A stretch of DNA of 64,000 nt from Acidobacteriota bacterium (GCA_016700075.1 CP065000.1:744001-808000), one strand, 5' to 3'. Positions 16,244-25,253 are shown, counted from the first letter of the stretch. A program made the numbers and translations. The notes: generated by a model from the letters alone, not told the origin.

Positions 16244-18822
16244 TTCTCCTCCTTGCAGCCTTCGACTGTCGGGGTTTGCTTGCATACCGTCTTCCTCAGC
16301 GCATCTATCTGCTTCTGCTGCCTTTCGATCAACGTCTGCTGCTCTTTGACCGCATTGATCAGAGCGACCGTGATCTGGTCGTATTTCACGCCCTGTATCT
16401 CGCCTTTTTCGTTGCGGGTGACGAGTAGCGGCTCGACCTTTTCGACCTCTTCGGCGATGAGGCCGAGGTCTGCCGTCTGGCCTTCGATCCAGTCGTAAGT
16501 TACCGGCCGCAGCCTGTTTACAAGATCCAATCCTCCATTAAAAGGCCGTATGTTCTCTTTATACCGGGCACTCGATGAACATACTGCGAGCACGTTCGAA
16601 GCGTTTATGCACAGATTTGTCGAGGTGCCCGTTGCCAAAGCCCCTATCCGTACTGTGTCGAAGAACTCTCGTCCGAGCTGAACACGATTGCTTGCGTCAA
16701 CAACAGCACCGGCCCCGATCGCAGTGGCATTGGTCAGATTGTTGGCGATGAAGTCCGCGTCAATGCCAACAGCAGTATTTTTACTGCCGGTTGTATTTGC
16801 CAAACCTGCACCCGTGCCAAAGAAAGAGTTGCTGTCGCCGGTCGTGTTCGCTCGGCCTGCAGCCTCGCCGAAGAAAGCGTTTTCAACGCCGGTCGTGTTA
16901 AATTGGCCAGCACTCGTGCCAAAGAAAGCGTTCAAGTTGCCGTCCGTGTTCGATTGGCCTGCACTCGTGCCAAAAAAAGAGTTGCGGGCGCCGGTCGTGT
17001 TCGCCCCACCTGAATTTGAGCCAAAGAAAGCGTTGTTCGATCCGACCGTGTTCAAGACGCCCGCAAACGCGCCAAAGAAAGCATTTTGGTCGCCGGTCGT
17101 GTTGGCTTGGCCTGCACTCCTACCAAAAAAAGCGTTGAAGCTGCCGGTCGTGTTCGATGCGCCAGCGGAGGTGCCAAAAAAGGCATTGCTTATCCCAACG
17201 GTATTGTTAAAACCGGACGCCCGGCCGAAAAAGGAATTGTTGGAGCCAGTCGTGTTATAGTATCCCGAACTAGAGCCGAAAAACGCATTGTTGAAGCCCG
17301 TATTGTTGAAAACACCCGACGAGTGTCCAAAGAATGAGTTTTCGTTGCCGGTAGTATTGACCGCGCCGGACAAGAAGCCAAAAAAGGAATTGCTTATTCC
17401 CGTAGTATTCGCCTCTCCGGATGCAGAGCCAAAGAAAGAATTGCCGGAGCCCGAGGTGTTAAATCGTCCTGAAGATGCTCCAAAAAAGGCATTGCTGCCG
17501 CCATCGATATTCGAAGCCCCCGAATTTGAGCCGAAAAATGCATTGTTTGCCCCGATTGTGTTGTTAAATCCTGAAGACCGGCCAAAAAAGGAATTGGCGC
17601 TGCCGGTCGTATTCAATTGGCCTGATCGGGCTCCAAAGAAGGCATTATCTGTGCCGCCCGTATTGTCTCTGCCTGATTCAACTCCAAAAAAAGAATTGTC
17701 GTTGCCGGTCGTATTGGCCGAGCCGGACAAGAGTCCAAAGAACGAATTGCCGAAACCCGTTGTATTGGACTGGCCTGATAAAGCTCCGAAGAAAGAATTG
17801 CCGCCACCCGTCGTGGTCGCATAGCCGGCACGGCGGCCAAAAAATGAATTGTTGCCGGCGGTCGTATTAGAAAAGCCGGCGAAGTGCCCAAAGAAGGAAT
17901 TGGCGCCCCCTGTGGTATTTGAAACACCTGAACTCCTTCCAAAGAAAGAATTGGCGATTCCTGATGTATTCGCAAACCCGGAATTGGAGCCGAAAAAGGA
18001 GTTTTCATCTCCGCTTGTGTTCAGGTGACCCGAGTTGGATCCGTAAAATGAGTTGCCCGTACCTGTCGTATTCGCAAACCCTGCACCACGCCCAAAAAAT
18101 GAATTTTGACTTCCGGTCGTGTTAGAAAAGCCGGTCTCGGCACCGGCAAATAGGTTCGACGTACCGGGATTGCTCAGGATACGATCCAGGCCGATATTGT
18201 ATTGGGTTCCGGCGCTGAAAATATCTGCCGTGCCGGTTCCGCTAATGTTGAAATCGCTCAACGGCTGCGTCACCGTCGAGTTCTGTATATAGTTGTCGCT
18301 TCCCGCCGGAACGCTTGAAACAGGTATGGTGCCCGTTACAGCACTGCCGTTCACGCTGCCGATCTGTGCAGCAGATACGCACCCGACGCAACCCGCGGAG
18401 AGCGAATCCGCCGAGTCGGCACTGCCCGCATTAAGACTTCGTATCGCATACGGCCCCGACGTGATCGGCTGCCGCGGTGCGAGCGGAGTGAATGGTCCCG
18501 GACCCGAAGGTTTGACAGCGATCTCCAAAAATCTCGCCGCCCCAGGAAACTGTGCGCCGAAATCAAGCCTCACGGTAAAGATACCGCTTGTTACGGCAAC
18601 GCCCGTTATGGTCTGCGTCGGGCCCTGCTGTGTGCCCGAAACCAGCGAATCCCACAAGCTGAATTCGAGATCATAGCTGCCGGTCGTCGGCAGCCCTGTA
18701 TCAAGGAGCCGCCCCTGATATGTGAACTCCGTTGTCTGAGCAGAACCGCCGGCGGCTAAGAGAACCACCATAAGCAATACTGCCATACCGATCATAGTAA
18801 CGTGGTCTTTTGTTTGCTTCAT
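16240..18822 (-). CDS. Giant 17-residue-repeat surface protein with S74 endosialidase-chaperone domain (copy 1)
   Basis: An 860-residue protein. Order: signal peptide (VLLMVVLLAAGGSAQ); N-terminal beta domain (TEFTYQGRLLDTGLPTTGSYDLEF to GPYAIRSLNAG, residues about 30-135); about 27 tandem 17-residue repeats of the form N-S/A-F-F-G-x-x-S/A-G-x-x-N-T-T-G-x-x (residues about 225-690), expected to fold as a beta-solenoid; and a C-terminal peptidase S74 / intramolecular-chaperone domain (SARYKENIRPFNGGLDLVNRLRPVTYDWIEG, LGLIAEEVEKVEPLLV) ending in a short coiled coil. S74 domains in phage tail spikes trimerise and may self-cleave. Here the protein is chromosomal and exported, so a trimeric surface fibre or adhesin is inferred. 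It has a close paralogue at 18948. Confidence 0.8.
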   Translation of the reverse strand: MKQTKDHVTMIGMAVLLMVVLLAAGGSAQTTEFTYQGRLLDTGLPTTGSYDLEFSLWDSLVSGTQQGPTQTITGVAVTSGIFTVRLDFGAQFPGAARFLEIAVKPSGPGPFTPLAPRQPITSGPYAIRSLNAGSADSADSLSAGCVGCVSAAQIGSVNGSAVTGTIPVSSVPAGSDNYIQNSTVTQPLSDFNISGTGTADIFSAGTQYNIGLDRILSNPGTSNLFAGAETGFSNTTGSQNSFFGRGAGFANTTGTGNSFYGSNSGHLNTSGDENSFFGSNSGFANTSGIANSFFGRSSGVSNTTGGANSFFGHFAGFSNTTAGNNSFFGRRAGYATTTGGGNSFFGALSGQSNTTGFGNSFFGLLSGSANTTGNDNSFFGVESGRDNTGGTDNAFFGARSGQLNTTGSANSFFGRSSGFNNTIGANNAFFGSNSGASNIDGGSNAFFGASSGRFNTSGSGNSFFGSASGEANTTGISNSFFGFLSGAVNTTGNENSFFGHSSGVFNNTGFNNAFFGSSSGYYNTTGSNNSFFGRASGFNNTVGISNAFFGTSAGASNTTGSFNAFFGRSAGQANTTGDQNAFFGAFAGVLNTVGSNNAFFGSNSGGANTTGARNSFFGTSAGQSNTDGNLNAFFGTSAGQFNTTGVENAFFGEAAGRANTTGDSNSFFGTGAGLANTTGSKNTAVGIDADFIANNLTNATAIGAGAVVDASNRVQLGREFFDTVRIGALATGTSTNLCINASNVLAVCSSSARYKENIRPFNGGLDLVNRLRPVTYDWIEGQTADLGLIAEEVEKVEPLLVTRNEKGEIQGVKYDQITVALINAVKEQQTLIERQQKQIDALRKTVCKQTPTVEGCKEEK
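16377..16613. repeat. Near-identical 237-bp tract shared by the two S74 genes (copy 1)
   Basis: This tract and 19121-19357 differ at only about 2 of 237 positions by eye. The flanking parts of the two genes, including the N-terminal domain, differ at many synonymous sites. It covers most of the S74 domain. Confidence 0.75.
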
Positions 18823-18947
18823 AAAGTACCTCCAACAAGTATTGAATTAAGTTAGGCCATTGCCCGTTTAACTTTTTTGACATTACTCGGTGTCTGATCC
18901 CCGAACAGTGGCTGCATCGCAAAAGCTTCTTGTACTTTTTCCATTGC

Positions 18948-21635
18948 TCAAGGCTTACAGATCTCAGCTTTCAGATCCTGCGAACAAATGATCTTCTTTA
19001 ACGCGTCGATCTGCTTTTGCTGAAGTTCGATCACTGAGTGCTGACGGCTGATAGCCGAACGCTGGACGTCAATCTCAGTTTGCTGCTCTTTGACCGCATT
19101 GATCAGCGCGACGGTTATTTGGTCGTATTTCACGCCCTGTATCTCGCCTTTTTCGTTGCGGGTGACGAGTAGCGGCTCGACCTTTTCGACCTCTTCGGCG
19201 ATGAGGCCGAGGTCTGCCGCCTGGCCTTCGATCCAGTCGTAAGTTACCGGCCGCAGCTTGTTTACAAGATCCAATCCTCCATTAAAAGGCCGTATGTTCT
19301 CTTTATACCGGGCACTCGATGAACATACTGCGAGCACGTTCGAAGCGTTTATGCACACATTTGTTGCGGTGGCGGCGGCCAGTGTTCCGATCCTGACCGT
19401 ATCCAACCCGTTACGGCCAAGCTGAATTTGACTGCTCGCCATAACGATCGTATTCGACCCGATCGCGGTGGCGAATGTCAGATTGTTTGCGCTGGCGTTG
19501 GAACTGGCTCCGATGAAAGTGTTATTAGCTCCCGTGGTGTTCCCTGCGCCCGAATTATTGCCAAAGAAAGCGTTATTGCCGCCTGTCGTGTTCGCAGGGC
19601 CAGCATTCGAGCCGAAGAAAGCGTTAGCTACGCCCGTTGTGTTCGAAATTCCCGCACTCCTGCCAAAGAAAGCGTTATTATCGCCTGTAGTGTTAGCCTG
19701 GCCCGCTTGTGTGCCAACGAAGGCGTTAGCAAAGCCCGTCGTATTTGCAAAGCCTGCAAATCTGCCAAAGAAGGCGTTGCTATCTCCCGACGTATTAGCC
19801 TGGCCCGCTGACCGGCCAAAAAATGCGTTACTGTCGCCCGTCGTGTTCGATAATCCTGCATTCCTGCCAAAGAATGCGTTATCGAAGCCCGTCGTGGTAG
19901 ATTGGCCTGCGGAGGTGCCAAAGAAAGCGTTATCGGCGCCTGTGGTGTTATTTTGTCCCGCTGAGCGGCCGAAGAATGCGTTACCGGTGCCTATTGTGTT
20001 CGATTGACCCGCGGAATTGCCGAAGAAGGCATTGCCGGTGCCGGTGGTGTTCAATAGGCCGGCAGAGGTACCAAAGAATGCGTTGAAACTACCGGTGGTG
20101 TTCGCCGAGCCCGCTGCGTTGCCATAGAATGCGTTGGAGTTACCCGTCGTGTTCGAGAAGCCCGATGTTGTGCCGAAGAAGGCATTATTGGATCCCGCCG
20201 TGTTCGAAGCGCCAGAATTCAGACCAAAGAACGCATTTGACACTCCCGTTGTGTTTGCGCCGCCGGATGAGCTGCCGACAAATGTATTGAAACTGCCTTC
20301 CGTGTTCGAGAAGCCTGCATTGGTACCGAAGAACGAATTATCGGTGCCTGTAATATTGGCCTGACCGGCACTCGAGCCGACAAACGTGTTGCCTGCAGCA
20401 GTGGTATTTAACGTTCCTGCATTGTTTCCAACGAAAACGTTGGCGGAACCCGACGTGTTTGCAAAGCCTGCACTCGCCCCGATGAACGTGTTTCCGCTCG
20501 ATACGTTCATCCTGCCCGCGTTGGTTCCAACAAACGTGTTATTGATACCTGCAATATTATTGAGGCCGGCGAGGGCTCCGAAGAATGCATTGTTGGACCC
20601 GGTGCTGTTGGATTGCCCCGCACTGCGTCCGACGAAAGTATTCAGATTACCGGCGGTGTTCAGCGTGCCTGAGGACGCTCCCACGAAAACATTTTCGGAT
20701 CCGGAGGTATTATTGAAACCGGCAGACGCGCCGAAAAAAGAATTGGAAGAACTTGTGTTGGATTGCCCTGCATTCCATCCGAAAAAGGAATTATTTACTC
20801 CGGAAACATTGAACAGACCTGCGTTTCGTCCAACGAACACATTCGAATTGCCGGTCGTGTTCGAGGTACCGGCGTTCGCTCCCACGAAAACGTTACTGGA
20901 GCCCGTCGTGTTTAGGTTACCTGCGTTGTTTCCCAGGAATGCGTTGAACCCGCCGCTTGTATTGCTCACACCCGCACCTGCACCTGAAAAAAGGTTGGCC
21001 GTTCCCGCGATGCTCAGCACTCTGTTGGAACCAATATTATATTGAGTTTCAGCCCGCAATATATTGGCTTGTCCGGTTCCGCTGATATTGAAGTCGCTTG
21101 TCGGCTGAGGCGAGGTCGTGTTTTGAATATAATTCGTACTGCCCGGCAGCGGGTCACGGGCATCCGTCATTCGCGGATCGGTTGTCACAACATAATCGGC
21201 CGCCGGCACTCCGCCGAGGTTAAGCGAATTTGTTGCCGTGTCGGCGTTGCCCGCATTAAGACTGCGTATCGCATACGGCCCCGACGTGATCGGCTGACGC
21301 GGAGCGAGCGGAGTAAAAGGGCCGGGACCGGAAGGTTTTACCGAAATTTCTAAAAACCTCGCTGCTCCCGGAAACTGCGCGCCGAAATCCAGTCGGACTG
21401 TAAAGATACCGCTCGTCACGGCCACGCCCGTTACGGTCACTGTAGAACCCTGCTGGGTTCCCGAAACAAGTGAATCCCACAGGCTGAACTCGAAGTCGTA
21501 GCTGCCCGTCGTAGGCAGCCCCGTATCAAGCAGGCGGCCCTGATAGGTAAACTCGGTAGATTGTGCATTTGAGGTAAATGCAAATAACAGAATGCACAGC
21601 ACTATCTGTACGGCGAATGGTCGAATAGGTGTCAT
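18948..21635 (-). CDS. Giant 17-residue-repeat surface protein with S74 endosialidase-chaperone domain (copy 2)
   Basis: An 895-residue paralogue of the gene at 16240. It has a signal peptide (IVLCILLFAFTSNAQ), the same N-terminal beta domain, about 30 tandem 17-residue repeats (NAFFGRSAGQANTTGxx type; the first third varies more, with NVFVG, NTFVG and NTFIG), and the same S74 chaperone domain. Its C-terminal stalk has about 15 extra residues (EIDVQRSAISRQHSV) compared with copy 1, encoded by repeat-like DNA. The two genes lie head to tail with a 125-bp gap. Repeat number differs between them, as expected for length-variable surface fibres. An exported, probably trimeric fibre is inferred. 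Confidence 0.8.
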   Translation of the reverse strand: MTPIRPFAVQIVLCILLFAFTSNAQSTEFTYQGRLLDTGLPTTGSYDFEFSLWDSLVSGTQQGSTVTVTGVAVTSGIFTVRLDFGAQFPGAARFLEISVKPSGPGPFTPLAPRQPITSGPYAIRSLNAGNADTATNSLNLGGVPAADYVVTTDPRMTDARDPLPGSTNYIQNTTSPQPTSDFNISGTGQANILRAETQYNIGSNRVLSIAGTANLFSGAGAGVSNTSGGFNAFLGNNAGNLNTTGSSNVFVGANAGTSNTTGNSNVFVGRNAGLFNVSGVNNSFFGWNAGQSNTSSSNSFFGASAGFNNTSGSENVFVGASSGTLNTAGNLNTFVGRSAGQSNSTGSNNAFFGALAGLNNIAGINNTFVGTNAGRMNVSSGNTFIGASAGFANTSGSANVFVGNNAGTLNTTAAGNTFVGSSAGQANITGTDNSFFGTNAGFSNTEGSFNTFVGSSSGGANTTGVSNAFFGLNSGASNTAGSNNAFFGTTSGFSNTTGNSNAFYGNAAGSANTTGSFNAFFGTSAGLLNTTGTGNAFFGNSAGQSNTIGTGNAFFGRSAGQNNTTGADNAFFGTSAGQSTTTGFDNAFFGRNAGLSNTTGDSNAFFGRSAGQANTSGDSNAFFGRFAGFANTTGFANAFVGTQAGQANTTGDNNAFFGRSAGISNTTGVANAFFGSNAGPANTTGGNNAFFGNNSGAGNTTGANNTFIGASSNASANNLTFATAIGSNTIVMASSQIQLGRNGLDTVRIGTLAAATATNVCINASNVLAVCSSSARYKENIRPFNGGLDLVNKLRPVTYDWIEGQAADLGLIAEEVEKVEPLLVTRNEKGEIQGVKYDQITVALINAVKEQQTEIDVQRSAISRQHSVIELQQKQIDALKKIICSQDLKAEICKP
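19028..19072 (-). repeat. Dispersed-repeat-like insertion in the stalk of S74 copy 2
   Basis: The minus strand reads GGCTATCAGCCGTCAGCACTC with neighbours of the same GCTGACGGCTGATAG style. It adds about 15 codons absent from copy 1, and the reading frame is kept. Confidence 0.5.
19121..19357. repeat. Near-identical 237-bp tract shared by the two S74 genes (copy 2)
   Basis: Partner of 16377-16613. The tract begins and ends sharply, which suggests recent gene conversion rather than uniform divergence. Confidence 0.75.
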
Positions 21636-21707
21636 AGTCCCTCCCAGAATCCCTCAGAGAATCTGCCTTGCGGCAGGAAACGAAGTTGTCAGTGCGATCT
21701 CAAAAAA

Positions 21708-21735
21708 AGTGTATCAGATGTTTAAACATAGTCAA
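21708..21735 (-). promoter_or_regulatory. Possible sigma-70 promoter with palindromic spacer for S74 copy 2
   Basis: Minus strand: TTGACT (21735-21730), a 16-nt spacer, TACACT (21713-21708), about 75 bp before the ATG at 21635. The spacer contains the perfect palindrome ATGTTTAAACAT (21718-21729), a possible operator. Confidence 0.4.
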
Positions 21736-21921
21736 CTTAACTTTTCCATACCTTACTGAACGTTAGAAGTTGGCTTTGCCTGCACAGAAATACTTAAATT
21801 TTGCTAATTCTTGATATCAAATCCCGTGTTCCGTCTGAGCTTTCGAGAAAGTGACGTCGATTTGCTATTATCGTAGGGAATCTAGCAGTGCTGCCCGCCG
21901 CTAGACGGCGCGGTAAAATTA

Positions 21922-23247
21922 ATGAGATACATACCCAATTCAACTGAAGAAAGACAGGAAATGCTGGCCGAACTTGGCCTCTCAAACGCAGACGAGCTTT
22001 TTCGCTCGATACCGGCCGACGTTCAAATGGGCAGGCCGCTGAAGGTAACCGACCCTCTTGCTGAACCTGAGGTGATCGCCGCGTTGGAAGAGATGGCTGC
22101 AAAGAACACAGCAGCGACGAAACCGTCGTTTCTCGGCGCGGGCGTTTACTCGCATTTTTCGCCGACGATAGTCGATCATCTGATCCAGCGGAGCGAGTTT
22201 TTCACGAGCTACACGCCGTATCAGCCCGAGATCTCGCAAGGAACACTGCAGTACATATTTGAGTTTCAAACGCTCGTCTGCCAACTGACCGGAATGGAGG
22301 TCGCGAACGCCTCGATGTACGACGGCTCGACCTCAATGGCGGAGGCGTATCTGATGGCTCAGCGTGTGACGCGCCGAAATAAGATCGTCGTTGCGAAGTC
22401 GGTTCATCCGGAATACCGTGATGTTGCGGTTACTTACGCTCAGCACGGCGACACTGAGATCGTTGAGATCGGCTACGACGAAACTGGGCGCGTTGCGGGC
22501 CTAGAAGCTCTCGACAATGATACTGCCGCTCTCGTCGTGCAGTCGCCGAATTTCTTCGGCTGCATCGAAGACCTGCAGGCACTTGCCGACGCCGCACACG
22601 CGGTCGGTGCGTTGCTTGTTGTCACGGTAACCGAAGCTATTTCGTTGGGTTTACTGAAAACGCCGGGCTCGTGCGGTGCCGATATCGTCGTGGGCGAAGG
22701 CCAGTCGTGGGGCATTCCGATGTCGTTCGGCGGGCCGCACGTAGGCTTTTTCGCGACCCAGGAAAAATTCGTCCGCCAGATGCCGGGCCGTCTTTGCGGC
22801 GTCGCGTATGACAAGGAAGGCAATCGAGGTTTCGTGCTGACGCTTTCCACACGCGAGCAGCACATTCGCCGCGAAAAGGCGACATCGAACATTTGCACGA
22901 ACCAGGGCCTGATCGCACTTGCCGCCACCATTTACATGGAAGCGATGGGCAAAAAAGGCCTTAAAGAGGTCGCCGAACAGAACGCCGCAAAAGCAGCCTA
23001 CGCGAAAACGAAGATCGCTGAGGTCAACGGCTTTTCGATACCGTTCTCGGCCCCGACGTTCAATGAATTCGTCGTCCGCGGCCCTCGTCCGGCAACGGAA
23101 GTTTTGGAAGCCGTCCGCGAGAAAGGCATCGTCGGCGGATTGGCGTTGTCGAAATACTACTCCGGTCACGACAACGACATTCTGATCGCCGTGACTGAGA
23201 CGGCATCGAGGGAAAACATCGACAAGCTGATCGCCGCCCTCAGCTAG
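21922..23247 (+). CDS. gcvPA: Glycine dehydrogenase (decarboxylating) subunit 1
   Basis: A 441-residue protein, the N-terminal half-type P-protein subunit of bacteria with a split glycine dehydrogenase. It has MRYIPNSTEERQEMLAELGLSNADELF at the start, GAGVYSHFSPTIVDHLIQRSEFFTSYTPYQPEISQGTLQ, the NASMYDGSTSMAEA segment, and a C-terminal SKYYSGHDNDILIAVTETASRE. With subunit 2 it decarboxylates glycine and loads the aminomethyl group on GcvH. A small zinc-ribbon gene separates it from gcvPB, an unusual interruption. Confidence 0.96.
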   Translation: MRYIPNSTEERQEMLAELGLSNADELFRSIPADVQMGRPLKVTDPLAEPEVIAALEEMAAKNTAATKPSFLGAGVYSHFSPTIVDHLIQRSEFFTSYTPYQPEISQGTLQYIFEFQTLVCQLTGMEVANASMYDGSTSMAEAYLMAQRVTRRNKIVVAKSVHPEYRDVAVTYAQHGDTEIVEIGYDETGRVAGLEALDNDTAALVVQSPNFFGCIEDLQALADAAHAVGALLVVTVTEAISLGLLKTPGSCGADIVVGEGQSWGIPMSFGGPHVGFFATQEKFVRQMPGRLCGVAYDKEGNRGFVLTLSTREQHIRREKATSNICTNQGLIALAATIYMEAMGKKGLKEVAEQNAAKAAYAKTKIAEVNGFSIPFSAPTFNEFVVRGPRPATEVLEAVREKGIVGGLALSKYYSGHDNDILIAVTETASRENIDKLIAALS

Positions 23248-23262
23248 ATTTTCAGTGAGCGT

Positions 23263-23481
23263 ATGTTGTTCGGAGCGCTCGAGATAGTTTTGTGCCTTTC
23301 GGTAGTAATGGCCGTTATCCTTACTATCGGATTGGGATTTGTTGCACAGAATTTGGCATTGGACCGAAAGGAACGCTGGCGCGGATTGTCGCCATGTCCG
23401 CATTGCGGAAAAGCACTTAATCCGGAGGCATATCTTTGCAGGCATTGTTTTAAGGAGATCTCTACTCCGCTTTTCAAATAG
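23263..23481 (+). CDS. Small membrane-anchored zinc-ribbon protein
   Basis: A 72-residue protein. One transmembrane helix (residues about 5-29, LEIVLCLSVVMAVILTIGLGF) is followed by a zinc ribbon with two CxxC knuckles (CPHCGKALNPEAYLCRHC). It lies 15 bp after the gcvPA stop and 22 bp before the gcvPB start, so it is probably co-transcribed. There is no known link between such proteins and glycine cleavage. Its role is unknown. Confidence 0.75.
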   Translation: MLFGALEIVLCLSVVMAVILTIGLGFVAQNLALDRKERWRGLSPCPHCGKALNPEAYLCRHCFKEISTPLFK

Positions 23482-23503
23482 AAGCGAAAAGGGGACATTT
23501 GAT

Positions 23504-25018
23504 ATGAGCATCACAAAAGTAACACAGCACCCGACACAGAATGAGGGCTTGATATTTGAGCGGTCGCAGACCGGCCGCGTGGGCTATCGACTGCCGAAGC
23601 TGGACGTGCCCGAAACGGACGCCATTCCGACGGAGCTGCGCCGCGACGATGATCTGGACGGCATGCCCGAAGTGTCAGAGGTGGACGTTATACGGCATTT
23701 CACACGCATATCAACGTGGAACTATTCCATCGACCTCGGAATGTATCCGCTCGGAAGCTGCACGATGAAATACAACTCGCGGCTGAACGAAAAGATGGCT
23801 CGCATCGGCGGCTATACAAATCTTCATCCGCTCGCTCCCGAAGAAGAATCGCAGGGAGCACTTGAGTTGATGTACCGCCTGCAGGAAGACCTTGCCGAGA
23901 TCACCGGCCTGCCCGGCGTCTCGCTGCAGCCGGCTGCGGGAGCTCAGGGCGAGATGACGGGCGTGATGCTGATCCGTGCTTTCTTAGACAAACGCGACGG
24001 CGAGGCATCGAAAGACCGCCGCGTAATGCTCATTCCCGATTCAGCTCACGGCACCAATCCTGCGTCCGCAGCACTTGCGGGCTTCACGGTCAAGACGATC
24101 AACTCGACCGACGAAGGATTGACGGACATGGAGCACCTGCGTCAGCTATGTGATGAAGGCGGCGTCGCGGGACTGATGCTGACCAATCCGAACACGGTCG
24201 GCATTTTTGAAAAGAACATCCGCGAGATCTGCGACACCATTCACGCCGCAGGCGGGCTTGTCTATATGGACGGTGCCAATATGAACGCCCTAGTCGGCGT
24301 GGCACGGCCGGGTGATATGGGCGTGGACGTTATTCACTTGAATCTGCACAAGACATTTTCGACGCCGCACGGCGGAGGCGGCCCCGGCTGCGGCCCTTGC
24401 TGCTGCACAGCTGAACTCAGCGAATTCCTGCCTACTCCGCGCGTCGAGAAAACGGGCGATCGCTACCATCTCAATTACGACCTGCCTGAATCGATAGGCC
24501 GCGTCAAAGCGTTCTTTGGCAATTTCGGAATGATGGTCCGGGCATTGTCTTATATTTATACTCACGGTGCGGAAGGCTTGCGCGAGGCAACGGAAACGGC
24601 CGTGCTGAATGCACGCTACGTCGCCGAAAGACTGAAAGACACTTATCACAAACCGTATGACGCAGACTGCATGCACGAGGCGATCTTTTCGCATAAATAT
24701 CAATCGGCAAAAGGCGTCGTCACGCTCGACATCGCAAAGCGTTTGATCGACTACGGCTTCCATCCGCCGACGGTGTACTTCCCTCTTGTCGTCGAGGGTG
24801 CGATGCTTATCGAACCGACCGAATCGGTCGGGCGTGCGGATCTGGACGCTTTCATCGACGCGATGAAGAGCATCGACCGCGAGATCTCGGAAAGTCCGGA
24901 ACTCGTAACCAACGCTCCGCATTCAACTCGTATCGGACGGCTCGACGAAGCCGCCGCGGCACGCAAACCGGTTCTTCGCTGGAAGCAGGATATGGAATTT
25001 TCGACGAAATCTGCGTAG
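23504..25018 (+). CDS. gcvPB: Glycine dehydrogenase (decarboxylating) subunit 2
   Basis: A 504-residue protein from the ATG at 23504 (AAAAGGGGA upstream). The longer in-frame extension overlaps the zinc-ribbon gene and lacks family similarity. The PLP-binding lysine is Lys283 in NLHKTFSTPHGGGGPG. Other marks are YPLGSCTMKYN, SLQPAAGAQGEMTGVM, DSAHGTNPASA and PTESVGRADLDAFIDAM. It completes the P-protein with gcvPA. The antitoxin-like gene at 25029 follows 10 bp later. Confidence 0.96.
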   Translation: MSITKVTQHPTQNEGLIFERSQTGRVGYRLPKLDVPETDAIPTELRRDDDLDGMPEVSEVDVIRHFTRISTWNYSIDLGMYPLGSCTMKYNSRLNEKMARIGGYTNLHPLAPEEESQGALELMYRLQEDLAEITGLPGVSLQPAAGAQGEMTGVMLIRAFLDKRDGEASKDRRVMLIPDSAHGTNPASAALAGFTVKTINSTDEGLTDMEHLRQLCDEGGVAGLMLTNPNTVGIFEKNIREICDTIHAAGGLVYMDGANMNALVGVARPGDMGVDVIHLNLHKTFSTPHGGGGPGCGPCCCTAELSEFLPTPRVEKTGDRYHLNYDLPESIGRVKAFFGNFGMMVRALSYIYTHGAEGLREATETAVLNARYVAERLKDTYHKPYDADCMHEAIFSHKYQSAKGVVTLDIAKRLIDYGFHPPTVYFPLVVEGAMLIEPTESVGRADLDAFIDAMKSIDREISESPELVTNAPHSTRIGRLDEAAAARKPVLRWKQDMEFSTKSA

Positions 25019-25028
25019 GATAAGGGAT

Positions 25029-25253
25029 ATGGAACGCGTGATCAATCTTCATATCGAAAAGCTGCCGGAAGGCGTTTATTTGGCGACATCCGACAGTATT
25101 CAAGGGCTCGTCGCTCAGGGAAGGACCATTGCCGAAACGGTTGAGATCGCCAGGGACGTTGCTAAAAAGTTGATCGAATCGCAGGACGGTGAAATTGGCG
25201 AACTTCCGCTATTTGCCGATAGTTTTGACTATCCGCTCGTTATCGGAGTCTGA
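25029..25253 (+). CDS. HicB-like antitoxin
   Basis: A 74-residue protein of HicB/DUF1902 type (partially RNase H-like fold): INLHIEKLPEGVYLATSDSIQGLVAQGRTIAETVEIARDVAKKLIE. HicB proteins bind and block the HicA mRNA interferase. The gene is intact, but its partner immediately downstream is interrupted (see 25254). It follows gcvPB by 10 bp, so it may ride on the glycine-cleavage transcript. Confidence 0.75.
   Translation: MERVINLHIEKLPEGVYLATSDSIQGLVAQGRTIAETVEIARDVAKKLIESQDGEIGELPLFADSFDYPLVIGV

Noticed and set aside
16740..18140. Regularly spaced repeats that could suggest a CRISPR array
   Set aside because: The 51-bp units are translated 17-residue repeats in frame with a signal peptide and S74 domain; there are no unique spacers or cas genes.
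16688..21045. Long plus-strand open frames (for example 17288-17824 and 20386-21045) with PVVL/PKKE-type repeats
   Set aside because: They are antisense shadows of the 51-bp-period repeats in the two minus-strand S74 genes, and lack starts with ribosome sites or any family pattern.
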